A stretch of DNA of 5,767 bases, taken from the NCBI GenBank assembly GCA_027325475.1, contig DAIEFO010000098.1:1-5767 (forward strand). Reading direction: 5' to 3'. Positions 5,640 to 5,767 of the stretch are shown piece after piece. Origin of the DNA: Desulfobacteraceae bacterium. GTDB lineage: Bacteria; Desulfobacterota; Desulfobacteria; Desulfobacterales; Desulfatirhabdiaceae. Under the pieces are notes generated by a model that saw only the letters and a program-made list of their open reading frames with translations, did not search any database and was not told the DNA's origin. A program made the position numbers and the translations under genes. The first letter of the stretch is position 1; each line of letters starts with the position of its first letter.

Positions 5640-5767
5640 AATGGATTTACTACAGGGTCATTCCTTCGGAGCTTTTAACACTGATAAACCCGCAAAAAAC
5701 CAAAAACACAATGGTAAGGCAGAAAGTTAAAGATCAAAATCAAAGCGCTCAAATCCTGAGGAATGAA

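Noticed and set aside
5675..5767. Open minus-strand frames entering from the right edge (ending at 5675 or 5727) as the tail of an upstream gene
   Set aside because: The tails are only about 30 and 12 residues and neither can be matched to a family, so no gene call is justified.

Overview
The window is a block of bacterial core information-processing genes, all transcribed from right to left (minus strand): rho, rpmE, prfA, prmC, rpsB and the 5' part of tsf. No tRNA, rRNA, CRISPR array, transposase or complete mobile element is visible. Coding density is high. The five gaps that can be seen measure about 54 to 259 nt, and prfA and prmC overlap. Base composition is moderate (roughly mid-40s to 50% GC by eye). 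The gene order, the short 415-residue Rho with no inserted domain, the zinc-type L31 and the sequence flavour of PrfA, S2 and EF-Ts fit a Gram-negative deltaproteobacterial lineage (Desulfobacterota). That placement is an inference from remembered family sequences and should be held loosely.

Layout in the direction of transcription. Positions 5509-5767 are a non-coding leader/promoter region for rho, with a candidate -10 box, a C-rich/G-poor stretch that resembles a rut site, and a strong Shine-Dalgarno that fits an out-of-frame ATG better than the rho ATG. Positions 4261-5508 are rho (transcription termination factor). Positions 3997-4206 are rpmE (ribosomal protein L31). Positions 3780-3996 are a 217-nt gap holding a compact array of about 12-nt imperfect tandem repeats bounded by an 11-bp perfect inverted repeat. 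Positions 2694-3779 are prfA (release factor 1). Positions 1799-2725 are prmC, the methyltransferase that modifies the GGQ glutamine of release factors. Positions 1581-1798 are a 218-nt gap with a 10-bp perfect inverted repeat. Positions 702-1580 are rpsB (ribosomal protein S2, with an acidic C-terminal extension). Positions 542-701 are a 160-nt gap containing three hairpins in a row, one with a UUCG tetraloop. Positions 1-541 are the start of tsf (elongation factor Ts).

Functionally the block joins transcription termination (Rho), translation termination (RF1 and its activating methylase) and ribosome/elongation components (L31, S2, EF-Ts). The prfA-prmC overlap is a textbook enzyme-substrate pairing.

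The most noteworthy anomaly is at the left edge. EF-Ts runs normally for about 150 residues and then, in frame, turns into sequence that looks like a tetratricopeptide repeat (TPR) of the CcmI/NrfG cytochrome c biogenesis type instead of the expected EF-Ts C-terminus. An assembly or amplification chimera at a contig end is the simplest explanation. A real gene fusion or rearrangement is the exciting but less likely alternative. Otherwise the genes are ordinary housekeeping genes, and I see no convincing new biological system.
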